Position numbers and translations under genes: made by a program. From an uncultured Sphingomonadaceae bacterium (GTDB lineage Bacteria; Pseudomonadota; Alphaproteobacteria; Sphingomonadales; Sphingomonadaceae), in the NCBI GenBank assembly GCA_947501325.1, contig CANMVC010000001.1, positions 1 through 64,000 of the forward strand: a DNA stretch of 64,000 nucleotides. Direction: 5' to 3'. Position 1 is the stretch's first letter. Each line of letters begins with the position of its first letter. The notes under the pieces are model-generated. The model was given only the letters and a program-made list of their open reading frames with translations. It did no database searches and was not told the origin of the DNA. Of this stretch, positions 26,739-37,404 are shown piece by piece.

Positions 26739-27383
26739 TTACGCTAATCCCAATATCTTATGGGTTTGCAGGGATAATCGCCATTTGGGGTGAGCCTGTA
26801 CGAAAGCAATTGCGGTCTGCAAATTGGCGGCATTAGCCGCTTCATCCAAACGCGCATCCATCGGTTGCAACAAATGATTGGCAAAATCCCAATCTTGCAT
26901 CGCTTTCCAGTCGCTGCCCGTTTGCGGCCAAACCAGTTTCAGTTCATCGCCAGAACGCTGAACTGTTTCGCTGCCCGCTTTGGGACTGATGCAAATCCAG
27001 TCAATCGAACGCGGTACCGCAAGCGTGCCGTTTGATTCGATGGCGATCTCAAATCCGGCCGAATGCAATGCGTCGATCAAAGCATCATCCACTTGTAGCA
27101 TCGGTTCGCCACCGGTGAGCACAACGAAGCGGCTATCACGGCCCGTCCCCCATTTGGCGGATATCGCGGCAGCAAGCGCGGCGGCATCCGTGAAACGTCC
27201 GCCACCGTCTCCATCCATTCCGACAAAATCCGTGTCACAGAACTGGCATATCGCTGATTCTCGGTCTTTTTCCAGACCCGACCACAAATTACATCCGGTA
27301 AAGCGAGCAAATACAGCCCGGCGACCAGCCTGCACGCCCTCCCCTTGTAACGTCAGAAACATTTCCTTGATCGCGTAGCTCAT
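26739..27383 (-). CDS. queE: 7-carboxy-7-deazaguanine synthase
   Basis: A 214-residue radical-SAM enzyme that converts carboxy-tetrahydropterin to 7-carboxy-7-deazaguanine on the way to preQ0 and queuosine. The cluster ligands follow a Cx14Cx2C pattern, from the Cys in FTGCNLW to CQFCDTDF near residue 48. This is one of the known QueE variants rather than the common Cx3Cx2C. The N-terminal EMFLTLQGEGVQAGRRAVF and the TGGEPMLQ motif are also typical. It is coupled to queC by an ATGA overlap. Confidence 0.94.
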   Translation of the reverse strand: MSYAIKEMFLTLQGEGVQAGRRAVFARFTGCNLWSGLEKDRESAICQFCDTDFVGMDGDGGGRFTDAAALAAAISAKWGTGRDSRFVVLTGGEPMLQVDDALIDALHSAGFEIAIESNGTLAVPRSIDWICISPKAGSETVQRSGDELKLVWPQTGSDWKAMQDWDFANHLLQPMDARLDEAANAANLQTAIAFVQAHPKWRLSLQTHKILGLA

Positions 27384-28069
27384 GGTATCAACGCATAGCG
27401 AGTGGGGTCAGCTATCCCTGCTTCTTCAAAACCTTTTTGCCGCAGACGGCAGCTGTCACAAAAACCGCAATGCAAATTGCCCTCTGCAGGATCATAACAA
27501 GACCAGCTCAAAGCCGGATCAATATCGAGCCGACGAGCCTCCTTAGCGATATCCGCTTTGGTCATATATTGCAGCGGCGTCTGTATCGTGAAACCGCTGC
27601 CTTCATCACCTGCCTTGGTGGCAAGGTCAGCCAGCTTCTCAAAACCATCAATAAATTCAGGGCGACAATCTGGATAGCCCGAATAGTCCAGCGCATTAAC
27701 GCCAATGAAGATGTCCCTGGCATCCCGAGCTTCGGCCAGACCAAGTGTCAACGAAAGGAAAATCAGGTTCCGCGCAGGCACGTATGTCACTGGGATATCG
27801 TTGGTGACACCGGTTTTGGGTACGTCAATATCATCTGTCAAAGCAGAGCCGCCAAAACGACTGAGGTCGAGTGGCAAGATAATGTGCTCGCTTACCTCCA
27901 ATTTCGCAGCGATTTGTACTGCAGACTGCAACTCGATTTTGTGCCGCTGATTATAATCAATAGTAAGAGCCACGATGTCATAGCCCTGTTCCCGCGCCAT
28001 CGCAGCGGATACCATGGAATCGAGACCCCCCGACAGCAGGACAATAGCTTTTTTTCGATCGTGAGACAT
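27380..28069 (-). CDS. queC: 7-cyano-7-deazaguanine synthase
   Basis: A 229-residue ATP-dependent enzyme that makes preQ0 from 7-carboxy-7-deazaguanine and ammonia. The PP-loop SGGLDSMVSAAMA is near residue 13, and the zinc site is CYDP followed by HCGFCDSCRLR near the C-terminus. ATG 28069 (MSHDRKK) gives the usual family length; the in-frame extension to 28117 is not conserved in character. It precedes queE in a two-gene operon. A structured RNA and terminator lie about 80 bases upstream. Confidence 0.95.
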   Translation of the reverse strand: MSHDRKKAIVLLSGGLDSMVSAAMAREQGYDIVALTIDYNQRHKIELQSAVQIAAKLEVSEHIILPLDLSRFGGSALTDDIDVPKTGVTNDIPVTYVPARNLIFLSLTLGLAEARDARDIFIGVNALDYSGYPDCRPEFIDGFEKLADLATKAGDEGSGFTIQTPLQYMTKADIAKEARRLDIDPALSWSCYDPAEGNLHCGFCDSCRLRQKGFEEAGIADPTRYALIP

Positions 28070-28145
28070 GCCCGTCCCGCTAATCGTCTTCGCGACGACA
28101 ATCAAGCATTCTGGCAAGCATTTCGCTGAGTACCGTTAGCGAGAG

Positions 28146-28182
28146 CAAAAAATAGGGCCGCTGCCTCGAAGAAGCGCGGCCC
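28146..28182 (-). terminator. Strong intrinsic terminator upstream of queC
   Basis: On the minus strand the arms GGGCCGC (28182-28176) and GCGGCCC (28161-28155) pair over 7 bp around a 14-nt loop, followed by TATTTTTTG. It ends transcription coming from the DUF3617 gene or from the structured RNA, or acts as an attenuator for queC. Confidence 0.85.
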
Positions 28183-28250
28183 AGTTAGGCTTCTAGTTAA
28201 AGCCAAAAGGGAGGAAGTCATGCCGAAGCATGATCTTCTCTGCCTAACAG
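28148..28250 (-). ncRNA. Candidate structured RNA (small RNA or queC leader)
   Basis: About 100 nt on the minus strand have an RNA-like layout. An outer 7-bp pairing joins 28242-28248 to 28184-28190. Inside is a bulged 10-bp hairpin (28228-28238 with 28214-28223) capped by a TTCG tetraloop. A single-stranded CTTCCTCCC tract follows, and the terminator is at the 3' end. A CCTCCC tract of this kind is complementary to Shine-Dalgarno sequences and occurs in several alphaproteobacterial small RNAs. The segment AGAAGC near the 3' end of the outer stem can also pair with GCTTCT in the terminator loop, so a switch is conceivable. No clear promoter is seen. Confidence 0.42.
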
Positions 28251-28287
28251 AAACATGGTAAACAATTGGTTAGCGGCGACGTCTTGA

Positions 28288-28695
28288 TTAGCAGGATCCA
28301 GTACGACGGCCTTCAACACTGAAAGAGAATGGAGCATTATTCTCTATTCCCTGAGTTTGAATTTGCACCAAACCACTGGACTCCCGCTTGATTGTGGTGA
28401 CTCCATGGTCAGAACTCCCACACTTGTAACTGACGCGAATGCTAGTGGCCGTATCTTGAATCACGTAGCGCGAACATGTCGTTCCACTATGTTGAATCTG
28501 CAGCAGCTTTCCGGGATCACCAAGACAAACTTTCTTGCCGGCATCGGCAGAACCACGAGTTTTCAAAGTCCATTCACCCTTTTGAAGCCCCTTCAGAAGT
28601 GCCAATTCAGGGGCCTGCGCAGGTACTGAAACAGAAAATGCCATAAAAGCGAAGCTTGCTGCGCTAATGGTCTTAATCAGTGTTATGCCCTTCAT
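28288..28695 (-). CDS. Exported DUF3617-like protein
   Basis: A 135-residue secreted protein with a Sec signal peptide (residues 1-27, ending VPAQA). The mature part has the layout of DUF3617 proteins, which are common in sphingomonads: a KGEWTLKTRG strand, cysteines in KKVCLGDP, TTCSRYV and SYKCGSS, and a final GRRTGSC. The four cysteines probably form disulfides in the periplasm. The function is unknown. A structured RNA begins about 40 bases after its stop. Confidence 0.75.
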   Translation of the reverse strand: MKGITLIKTISAASFAFMAFSVSVPAQAPELALLKGLQKGEWTLKTRGSADAGKKVCLGDPGKLLQIQHSGTTCSRYVIQDTATSIRVSYKCGSSDHGVTTIKRESSGLVQIQTQGIENNAPFSFSVEGRRTGSC

Positions 28696-28843
28696 TCCCT
28701 GATCCTTGCTATTGTCAAAAAAACGGTGAATCCGCTGCTTTGTTTAACTAGTGTAAGATTGTGGCCAATATCGTGCTCAATTGAGGCGATTGATAGTATA
28801 TTATGGACAAGACAAACGAATGACCCAATATACCTTACAAATT

Positions 28844-29758
28844 TCAATTATTTAGACTTGCGCTCGAAATGCTGAATTTCTTGCTACAAAAAGCACAATC
28901 GATAGAGATTGTTCCATCGTCGCTGACCATATCCTCCTTATCTTCTTTCGGGAATCGCGCTATTACGCCCCGGATATGATCCTCATTACAGCGGCAACCC
29001 TTAACGAGCGGTTTACCGCTCAAAACCCTCACTTCGTCGCTCTCGCTGAAAAGTCTCCAGAGCAAATCCTCCAGCGGCAATTGCACTTTGACCAACTCTT
29101 CAGCCTGAACGCTGCCTCCCATAATCGCGACATGCTCCCATTCAGGGTGATTCATGCGGACATGCAGCCTTTCTTTGCCTTCCTCGCCATCAGGGAGATG
29201 TTGCAATAGCAAGCCACCAGCCACTGTTCGATCACCTTCGATCTCAAATGCCACTCGGATTACAGTTGGAATCTGCTCGGATTGCGTGAAATAGCTTTCT
29301 ACAGCCTCAGCTAAGCTCGCGCCTTCCAAAGGCACTATGCCTTGTGAACGCCCCCGAGGCTCCGGGTGATCAAAAGTGATCGCTAAATAGCCTTTGCCAA
29401 ACAACGCCATCAGACTGGGTTCTAGAGGCTGACTGGCAAGGCGTTCGGCGTCAAACTGAACATAGCCGCGGACCTCGCCATCTTTATAATCACAAGCCAG
29501 CAAACTGATGACTCCGCCTTCGGTCTGCGCCTGCAAGGTTAGTTGAGCCTCTTCCTCTTTCAAAAGGGCTCCCAATAAAGATGTCAAACAAACTGCTTCA
29601 GCCAGTAACGATTTGATCTGCAAAGGATAATTATGGGCAGACAATATATCATCGAGCACGGGTCCAAGCCGCACAATTCTGCCTCTGCAATGCTTTGCCG
29701 GAATCGAAAAGGACAGGTTTTTGTCAATCAGTGTGGGAATAACTGGATTTTCAGCCAT
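28844..29758 (-). CDS. hslO: Redox-regulated chaperone Hsp33
   Basis: A 304-residue cytosolic holdase activated by oxidation and unfolding. The C-terminal zinc switch is present as CRC in KGCRCNEDHIRG and CAFC near the end, giving the four Cys ligands. ATG 29758 overlaps the argF stop (TGATG), so it is the third gene of argD-argF-hslO. The longer in-frame start at 29779 would lie inside argF. The pairing of a stress chaperone with arginine genes probably reflects transcription rather than a shared pathway. Confidence 0.93.
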   Translation of the reverse strand: MAENPVIPTLIDKNLSFSIPAKHCRGRIVRLGPVLDDILSAHNYPLQIKSLLAEAVCLTSLLGALLKEEEAQLTLQAQTEGGVISLLACDYKDGEVRGYVQFDAERLASQPLEPSLMALFGKGYLAITFDHPEPRGRSQGIVPLEGASLAEAVESYFTQSEQIPTVIRVAFEIEGDRTVAGGLLLQHLPDGEEGKERLHVRMNHPEWEHVAIMGGSVQAEELVKVQLPLEDLLWRLFSESDEVRVLSGKPLVKGCRCNEDHIRGVIARFPKEDKEDMVSDDGTISIDCAFCSKKFSISSASLNN

Positions 29759-30684
29759 CAGATTTGACCAAAGATCCAACGTAAAACGGATTTCTGCGCA
29801 TGAATCCGGTTTTCCGCTTCGTCCCAGACGAGTGATTGCGGGCCATCGATCACTGAAGGCATAACCTCTTCTCCGCGATGAGCGGGAAGGCAGTGCAAAA
29901 ATACGGCATCAGCTTTGGCTTTTTCCATAATCACGTCATTGACCTGAAACGGCATCATTGTGTCGATTTTGGCATCGGCATGTGCCTGTCCCATTGATAT
30001 CCATGTATCGGCGACAACCACATCTGCACCAGCGGCGGCTTCCATGGCGTCCCGGAATATAGTGACTTTAGCTCCTGCTGATTGCGCAGCCGTTATGAAA
30101 CTCTGGTCCGGATCGTAGCCTTCCGGACAGCCGATGCGAACATTGAACTTCATCAGCCCCGCTGCCTCGACAATACTATTGAGAACATTATTGGTGTCGC
30201 CCAGCCACGCCACTTCCAAACCAGGTAGCGCTTTATCATGTTCAATCAGCGTCAACAGGTCAGCTAAGATCTGGCAGGGATGCGATAGATCGGTCAGACC
30301 ATTGATTACCGGCACAGTGGCGTTGGCCGCCATTTCTTCGATTTTTGCATGATCATCGGTTCGGATCATGATGGCATCACACATGCGCGACAGAACTTTG
30401 GCGGTATCCGCGACCGTCTCGCCGCGGCCGAGTTGCATCGAGCCGCTATCCATAACGATACTGGTTCCGCCCAATTGGCGGATCGCGATATCAAATGACA
30501 CACGTGTTCGTGTGCTGCTCTTTTCAAAGATCATCGCAAGAACATGGCCCGCAAGCGGCGCATCTGCGTCTAATTTTCCCTTAGGCCAAGTTTCGCGTGC
30601 CTCCTTGCGGTCGATTGCGTCATTGAGCATCGCGGCTATGGCGTCACCACCTGCGTCGACAAGGTTAAGAAAATGCCGGGTCAT
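29758..30684 (-). CDS. argF: Ornithine carbamoyltransferase
   Basis: A 308-residue cytosolic enzyme that joins carbamoyl phosphate to ornithine to give citrulline in arginine synthesis. The carbamoyl-phosphate motif [11 protein letters not shown] is near residue 54, the [11 protein letters not shown] loop at about 82-92, [15 protein letters not shown] near residue 136, and [11 protein letters not shown] near residue 269. It overlaps argD by four bases and hslO by one. Confidence 0.96.
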   Translation of the reverse strand: MTRHFLNLVDAGGDAIAAMLNDAIDRKEARETWPKGKLDADAPLAGHVLAMIFEKSSTRTRVSFDIAIRQLGGTSIVMDSGSMQLGRGETVADTAKVLSRMCDAIMIRTDDHAKIEEMAANATVPVINGLTDLSHPCQILADLLTLIEHDKALPGLEVAWLGDTNNVLNSIVEAAGLMKFNVRIGCPEGYDPDQSFITAAQSAGAKVTIFRDAMEAAAGADVVVADTWISMGQAHADAKIDTMMPFQVNDVIMEKAKADAVFLHCLPAHRGEEVMPSVIDGPQSLVWDEAENRIHAQKSVLRWIFGQI

Positions 30685-31865
30685 GATTCCGGCACCTGAT
30701 AATCAGCCGCACCGGCGGACAGTTTTTCAATGAATGTTGCAACATGGCTCTCATCAATGTTCAAAGGCGGCAAAATCCGCAAAGTATTGTCGCCGGCAGC
30801 AACAGTCAGTAGTCCATGATTGTCACGTAAATGCGCCACGAAAGAACGGGTTTCGCTTGTCATGGTGATACCGAGCATCAAACCGTGCCCGCGTACACCT
30901 GTGAACAGAGCGGGGTAGTTTCCAATAAATTGCTCAATCGCCGCGCGGAGTTTTCCCCCGATGTCACGGACATGTTCCAGAAATTCATCATTTGCGACCA
31001 CATCCCAGACCGCATTACCGGCGGCCATGGCAAGCGGATTGCCGCCATAGGTTGAACCATGGGTACCGGGAACCATGCCCCGGGCAGCCTCTTCGGTCGC
31101 TAAACATGCGCCAAAAGGAAAACCCCCACCAATTCCCTTAGCGCTTGCCATGATGTCTGGGGTTATTTCATAAAGCTCATGTGCATACAGCGCTCCGGTC
31201 CGCGCCACGCCACATTGCACTTCATCGAGAACCAACAATATCCCGTGCTTATCAGCCAAAGCGCGAAGACCTTTCATAAAGGCCTCCGATGCCGGCCGAA
31301 CGCCGCCCTCGCCTTGGATGGGCTCAACCAGAAACGCTGCGGTTTTCGGGCCAATCGCAGCCTCAGCACCCTCCAGATCATCGAAGTCCACGTATTTGAA
31401 GCCGTTCAGCAGCGGCGAAAATCCGTGATGCATCTTTTCCTGGTTGGAAGCGGATATCGTCGCCATGGTCCGGCCATGGAAAGCGTTTTTGAATGTGATA
31501 ATTTCAAACCGGTCGCTACCCTGCGATTGATGATAGATTCGTGCGGTTTTTATTGCACATTCGACCGCTTCTGCGCCACTGTTGGTGAAGAACACCGTAT
31601 CTGCAAAAGTCGTATCCGCCAGCCTTTGGGCCAGTTTCTCGCCTTGTGGACTGCCATAGAGATTGGACACATGCATCAGCGTTGCCGCCTGCTCTTGGAT
31701 CGCCTTCGTCAAATGCGGATGGCCGTGGCCCAAAAGGTTTACCGCGATACCGGTTGCAAAATCCAAGGCGCGACTGCCATCTTCGGAAATTAGCCAGGCG
31801 CCCTCACCTCGTACAGGACGAAAACCACACCGTGGATAAACGGGCATAAGCGGTGTAATAGTCAT
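30681..31865 (-). CDS. argD: Acetylornithine / succinyldiaminopimelate aminotransferase
   Basis: A 394-residue pyridoxal-phosphate aminotransferase of class III, acting in arginine synthesis and often also in lysine synthesis. Family motifs include [42 protein letters not shown] and the Schiff-base Lys in [10 protein letters not shown]. It is the first gene of argD-argF-hslO. A visible promoter and a terminator-like hairpin lie in the short leader just upstream. Confidence 0.95.
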   Translation of the reverse strand: MTITPLMPVYPRCGFRPVRGEGAWLISEDGSRALDFATGIAVNLLGHGHPHLTKAIQEQAATLMHVSNLYGSPQGEKLAQRLADTTFADTVFFTNSGAEAVECAIKTARIYHQSQGSDRFEIITFKNAFHGRTMATISASNQEKMHHGFSPLLNGFKYVDFDDLEGAEAAIGPKTAAFLVEPIQGEGGVRPASEAFMKGLRALADKHGILLVLDEVQCGVARTGALYAHELYEITPDIMASAKGIGGGFPFGACLATEEAARGMVPGTHGSTYGGNPLAMAAGNAVWDVVANDEFLEHVRDIGGKLRAAIEQFIGNYPALFTGVRGHGLMLGITMTSETRSFVAHLRDNHGLLTVAAGDNTLRILPPLNIDESHVATFIEKLSAGAADYQVPES

Positions 31866-31885
31866 GGCTGGATTCCTTTTGCGAT

Positions 31886-31915
31886 AAAACAGAAAAGGCG
31901 ACCCGATTGGCCGCC
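31886..31915 (-). promoter_or_regulatory. Terminator-like hairpin in the argD leader (possible attenuator)
   Basis: On the minus strand GGCGGCC (31915-31909) pairs with GGTCGCC (31903-31897) over 7 bp including one G-T pair, around a 5-nt loop. TTTTCTGTTTT follows directly. It begins about 12 bases after the predicted transcription start and ends about 20 bases before the argD ATG. The gene upstream is divergent, so there is no transcript for it to end other than this operon's own. The stem also covers part of a GAAGGAGG sequence. Confidence 0.5.
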
Positions 31916-31932
31916 TCCTTCAAGCTCGGCTT

Positions 31933-31961
31933 CTTATATGCATGAAGAGGATAAGGGTCAA
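31933..31961 (-). promoter_or_regulatory. Predicted sigma-70 promoter of argD-argF-hslO
   Basis: On the minus strand TTGACC (31961-31956) and TATAAG (31938-31933) are separated by exactly 17 bases. Each matches the consensus at five of six positions. The start point would fall near 31926, giving a leader of about 60 bases. Confidence 0.7.
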
Positions 31962-32038
31962 TCATTGCGCATTGTTGCTGTCGATGATCGAGTCACATGA
32001 TGTTTAATCGACTGAAACAATCAAACAGAATGCTTTAA

Positions 32039-32067
32039 TTGATTTAGCAGAGCCAACAATCTGTACT
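32039..32067 (+). promoter_or_regulatory. Weak candidate katG promoter
   Basis: TTGATT (32039-32044) and TGTACT (32062-32067) are 17 bases apart, each with four of six consensus positions. They lie about 60 bases before the katG ATG. An activator such as OxyR would be expected for katG, but I cannot see a convincing site. Confidence 0.3.
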
Positions 32068-32113
32068 ATAACGTGTCATCATTCAACGAAATGTGACCCC
32101 CAGATTCTAATAA

Positions 32114-34324
<2,211 letters not shown>

Positions 34325-34351
34325 GCAGGCCTTAGGACTGCAGACTTAAAG

Positions 34352-34383
34352 ACGGTTCGCCGGGAAACTGGCGAGCCGTTTTT
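34352..34383 (+). terminator. Terminator after katG
   Basis: A 12-bp stem (34352-34363 with 34368-34379, two G-T pairs) with a four-base loop is followed by TTTTT. It lies 28 bases after the katG stop. Confidence 0.85.
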
Positions 34384-34387
34384 GCAT

Positions 34388-34756
34388 TTACAGATTGGCT
34401 TTGGATGCTTCCCAATTCTGTCCGTCAAATTTTCTAATATTGGGCTGCAAAGCATGTCCCGCGTCCAGACAGTTATAATTGACGCTCCAGCATTCAGGAT
34501 GTGATCGCGGCTGATAGAAGCTTTTGATTCCGCAATGCCGGCAAAACAGATGATCTGCTTGCCCGCTGCCAAATTTATAGCTGGTTAGATCATCCTCGCC
34601 TTGCAGCAGAACAAACTGATCATGTGGAATGAACAAATGAAGAAAGCCCGTGCGTGCACAAATCGAGCAATTGCAATCGAGCATCTCCGGCTGTGCCTCG
34701 GCTTGCGCAGCGAACCTCACGGCCCCGCAATGGCATCCACCGGCAACGTCAATCAT
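34388..34756 (-). CDS. GFA-family zinc protein
   Basis: A 122-residue protein of the GFA family (named for glutathione-dependent formaldehyde-activating enzyme). The zinc ligands lie in GGCHCGAVRF, CNCSICARTG and FCRHCGIKSF, the standard set of CxC and CxxC motifs. Most family members have no proven activity and this one should not be called a formaldehyde enzyme without further evidence. It is coupled to the OsmC gene by an ATGA overlap. Confidence 0.88.
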   Translation of the reverse strand: MIDVAGGCHCGAVRFAAQAEAQPEMLDCNCSICARTGFLHLFIPHDQFVLLQGEDDLTSYKFGSGQADHLFCRHCGIKSFYQPRSHPECWSVNYNCLDAGHALQPNIRKFDGQNWEASKANL

Positions 34757-35190
34757 GGCCCGACCAGTATTTCATGAATGTCGATCCGGTTTTCCAGCGT
34801 CCGGTGCACCGGGCATTTTCCTGCAATTTCCATCAGCTTTTGCCGTTGCTCATCGGTCAGATCTCCGTGCAATGTTATGGACCGATCAATCACATCGATG
34901 CGATTGTCATCATTGTTGCAGGTTGCGCAATCGTCCACATGATCGCGGCTATGCTCCAGCTCGATATGCACACCTTCCAAAGGAATACCTTTGTGGTCGG
35001 CATACATTTTCATCGTCATTGAGGTGCAGGTGCCCAAAGCCGCGAGCAACAGATCATAAGGTGACGGACCTGTATCATCACCGCCGAATGATTCAGGTTC
35101 ATCAGCAAGAAAGACATGTTTCCCTACCCGGACTGACTGCTGAAACTTGCCGCTGGCGCTCTCTACAGAGACGATTGAAGGATTGGCCAT
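34753..35190 (-). CDS. OsmC-family peroxide reductase-like protein
   Basis: A 145-residue cytosolic protein of the OsmC/Ohr superfamily, whose members reduce organic hydroperoxides with two cysteines. The first is in ALGTCTSMTMKMYA (about residue 52) and the second in KCPVHRTLENR near residue 129. The fold-defining EPESFGGDDTGPSPYDLLL segment is present. It is one residue-step (3 bases) after glmS and overlaps the GFA gene, so the three form one operon. Peroxide defence would fit the nearby katG, but the substrate is not known. Confidence 0.88.
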   Translation of the reverse strand: MANPSIVSVESASGKFQQSVRVGKHVFLADEPESFGGDDTGPSPYDLLLAALGTCTSMTMKMYADHKGIPLEGVHIELEHSRDHVDDCATCNNDDNRIDVIDRSITLHGDLTDEQRQKLMEIAGKCPVHRTLENRIDIHEILVGP

Positions 35191-35193
35191 ATT

Positions 35194-37017
35194 CTACTCC
35201 ACAGTTACCGATTTCGCGAGATTGCGGGGCTGATCAACATCCGTACCTTTTGCAACTGCCACATGATAGGCAAGCAACTGCACGGGCACGGCATAAACGA
35301 GCGGTGCGATAAGTGGATGAACCTTTGGCATCTCAATAGTCGCCATACATCCCTCACCGGCTTCGGCCAAACCGGCGGCATCGGATATCAGTACGACCTT
35401 GCCACCCCGCGCCATCACTTCCTGCATATTGCTAACCGTTTTTTCGAATAACGGCCCTGAAGGCGCCAGCACAATCACTGGCACCGCTTCATCAATCAGC
35501 GCAATAGGCCCATGCTTCATTTCGCCCGATGCGTAGCCTTCGGCATGGATATAACTTATTTCCTTTAGCTTCAGCGCTCCTTCCAGTGCCAGCGGGTAAT
35601 CCGGACCACGGCCCAGATAGAGCACGTCCCGTGCCGGCGCGATGAGATGCGCCATATCGGCTATGTCCTCGTCATGGGCGAGCGCTGCGTTTAATGCAGC
35701 TGGTGCTTCGGTCAGATGCTCGACAACTTCATGCTCTTCATCACGGGTCATCTTGCCTTTGACCACGGCGAGATGTGCGGCCAGCGCGGCCAGTACGGCG
35801 AGCTGACAAGAAAAGGCCTTGGTCGAAGCCACACCTATTTCCGGACCAGCGTGCGTGGGTAGCAAGAGGTCAGCCTCTCGTGCCATCGAACTGGTCGGGA
35901 CGTTCACCACCACCGCAATTTTCTGGCCTTGCTCCTTGCTATGGCGAAGCGCGGCCAGTGTGTCTGCCGTCTCACCAGACTGTGAGATGAACAGCGCCAG
36001 CCCGCCCGGCTCCAGCACAGGATCGCGGTAACGGAACTCCGATGCAACATCCAGATCCACTGGCACCCGCGCAAAGGTTTCGAACCAGTATTTGGCAACC
36101 ATCCCGGCATAGTAGCTCGTGCCGCAAGCGACGATGGTGATCCGCTTGATATCCTTGAGATCAAAATCCATCTGCGGCAGCGCGACTTGCTGTTCCAGTG
36201 GTCGAATATAACTTTGCAGGGTTTGTGCCACCACCGTTGGCTGTTCGAAAATCTCTTTCTGCATGTAGTGGCGATATTGGCCCTTTTCGATCGTCGCCGC
36301 CGAAACGCCAGAGGTTGTCACTTCGCGCTCGACCGGATTGTTGGCGCTGTCGAATATCTTTGCGCCGTCGCTCGTGATGACGACCCAATCACCTTCTTCC
36401 AGATAAGCGATTTTCTGGGTAAGCGGTGCCAGTGCGAGTGCGTCCGATCCCAAATAGGTCTCGCCCTCACCATAGCCGACAACCAGCGGCGAGCCGAGCC
36501 GCGCGCCGATCAAAAGATCAGGATTGGACTTGAAAGCAATGGCCAGCGCGAAAGCCCCGCGCAATTGCGGGAGAACCGACTGCACCGCTTCCTGCGGAGA
36601 CCTACCCGCTTCGATTAGTTCACTGACGAGATGGGCAACCACTTCGGTATCGGTCTCGCTCTCAAAGCTTCGACCCCGCGTCGATAATTCTTCCCGCAGT
36701 GACTTGAAATTCTCGATAATGCCGTTGTGGACCAATGCAACTTCGCTGGTCGCATGCGGATGGGCGTTGTTTGTTGTCGGCGCGCCATGGGTGGCCCAGC
36801 GGGTATGCGCAATACCAATCGTGCCCGGCGCGTCATCCTTTTTCAGCACCTCTACCAGATTGATCAGCTTGCCTTCGGCGCGGCGGCGGATCAGTTGGCC
36901 ATCATGAACCGTACAGACGCCGGCGCTATCATAGCCGCGATATTCCATCCGCTTCAAGCCATCAACGAGGCGATCCGAGACCGCATCCTTGCCAACAATT
37001 CCGATAATTCCGCACAT
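35194..37017 (-). CDS. glmS: Glucosamine-6-phosphate synthase (isomerizing)
   Basis: A 607-residue cytosolic enzyme that makes glucosamine 6-phosphate from fructose 6-phosphate and glutamine, the first step to UDP-N-acetylglucosamine. The glutaminase nucleophile is Cys2 in MCGIIGIVG. The two SIS domains carry ACGTSYYAG and SQSGETADTLAAL. The C-terminus ends PRNLAKSVTVE, as in the family. No glmS ribozyme is visible. A toxin-antitoxin pair separates it from glmU. Confidence 0.97.
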   Translation of the reverse strand: MCGIIGIVGKDAVSDRLVDGLKRMEYRGYDSAGVCTVHDGQLIRRRAEGKLINLVEVLKKDDAPGTIGIAHTRWATHGAPTTNNAHPHATSEVALVHNGIIENFKSLREELSTRGRSFESETDTEVVAHLVSELIEAGRSPQEAVQSVLPQLRGAFALAIAFKSNPDLLIGARLGSPLVVGYGEGETYLGSDALALAPLTQKIAYLEEGDWVVITSDGAKIFDSANNPVEREVTTSGVSAATIEKGQYRHYMQKEIFEQPTVVAQTLQSYIRPLEQQVALPQMDFDLKDIKRITIVACGTSYYAGMVAKYWFETFARVPVDLDVASEFRYRDPVLEPGGLALFISQSGETADTLAALRHSKEQGQKIAVVVNVPTSSMAREADLLLPTHAGPEIGVASTKAFSCQLAVLAALAAHLAVVKGKMTRDEEHEVVEHLTEAPAALNAALAHDEDIADMAHLIAPARDVLYLGRGPDYPLALEGALKLKEISYIHAEGYASGEMKHGPIALIDEAVPVIVLAPSGPLFEKTVSNMQEVMARGGKVVLISDAAGLAEAGEGCMATIEMPKVHPLIAPLVYAVPVQLLAYHVAVAKGTDVDQPRNLAKSVTVE

Positions 37018-37035
37018 AGTTCTGAGGCTTTCTTC

Positions 37036-37404
37036 TTAAAGAGTATAGGGAACGCGAATGCCTGGCATTTCCGCCGGAAAATCGCGCGTGTTTCGTGTGA
37101 TCAAGATGCGCCCGGTAAGCTGGGCCGAGGCAAGAATGACGGCATCCATGGTTTTCAGCCGGCGCCGGTCGCTGCGCAGCAGAGCAGCACGCCGACCGAT
37201 TTCCTCATTAACTTCAATGACATTGAAAAAGGAGAGAAACGCCTCCGCCCGGTCGCCGTCGTCCGGCAGCGCACGCGTCAGCACTTCAACCCAGGTCAGG
37301 CGGCTAATATAGCGGCGGTCATAACGCTGCAGCTCGACATTGGCGCGGCCAACATCGTTAAGCGCGTCGAACAGGATGTTGCTGTCGAATACCGCTTCGT
37401 TCAC
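37036..37404 (-). CDS. PIN-domain toxin, VapC-like
   Basis: A 122-residue PIN-domain protein, predicted to be an RNase toxin. The first acidic residue is in VFDSNILFDAL (about residue 7), with further acidic residues in LTWVEVLTRAL, LKTMDAVILASAQ and ITRNTRDFP, which fits the VapC active site. It follows its antitoxin with an ATGA overlap. The pair lies between two essential cell-wall precursor genes, 18 bases from glmS. Known VapC toxins cut tRNA or rRNA; the target here is unknown. Confidence 0.88.
   Translation of the reverse strand: MNEAVFDSNILFDALNDVGRANVELQRYDRRYISRLTWVEVLTRALPDDGDRAEAFLSFFNVIEVNEEIGRRAALLRSDRRRLKTMDAVILASAQLTGRILITRNTRDFPAEMPGIRVPYTL

Noticed and set aside
27437-28129. 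230-codon frame antisense to queC
   Set aside because: It is opposite queC, which has an intact PP-loop and zinc site, and its own translation has no recognisable motif.
28070-28287. preQ1-I riboswitch before queC
   Set aside because: I looked for the short stem with the A-rich tail that pairs back into the loop and did not find it. The structure present is different.
37018-37035. glmS ribozyme or other leader element at glmS
   Set aside because: The gap is only 18 bases and the gene upstream is the toxin; there is no room for a ribozyme.
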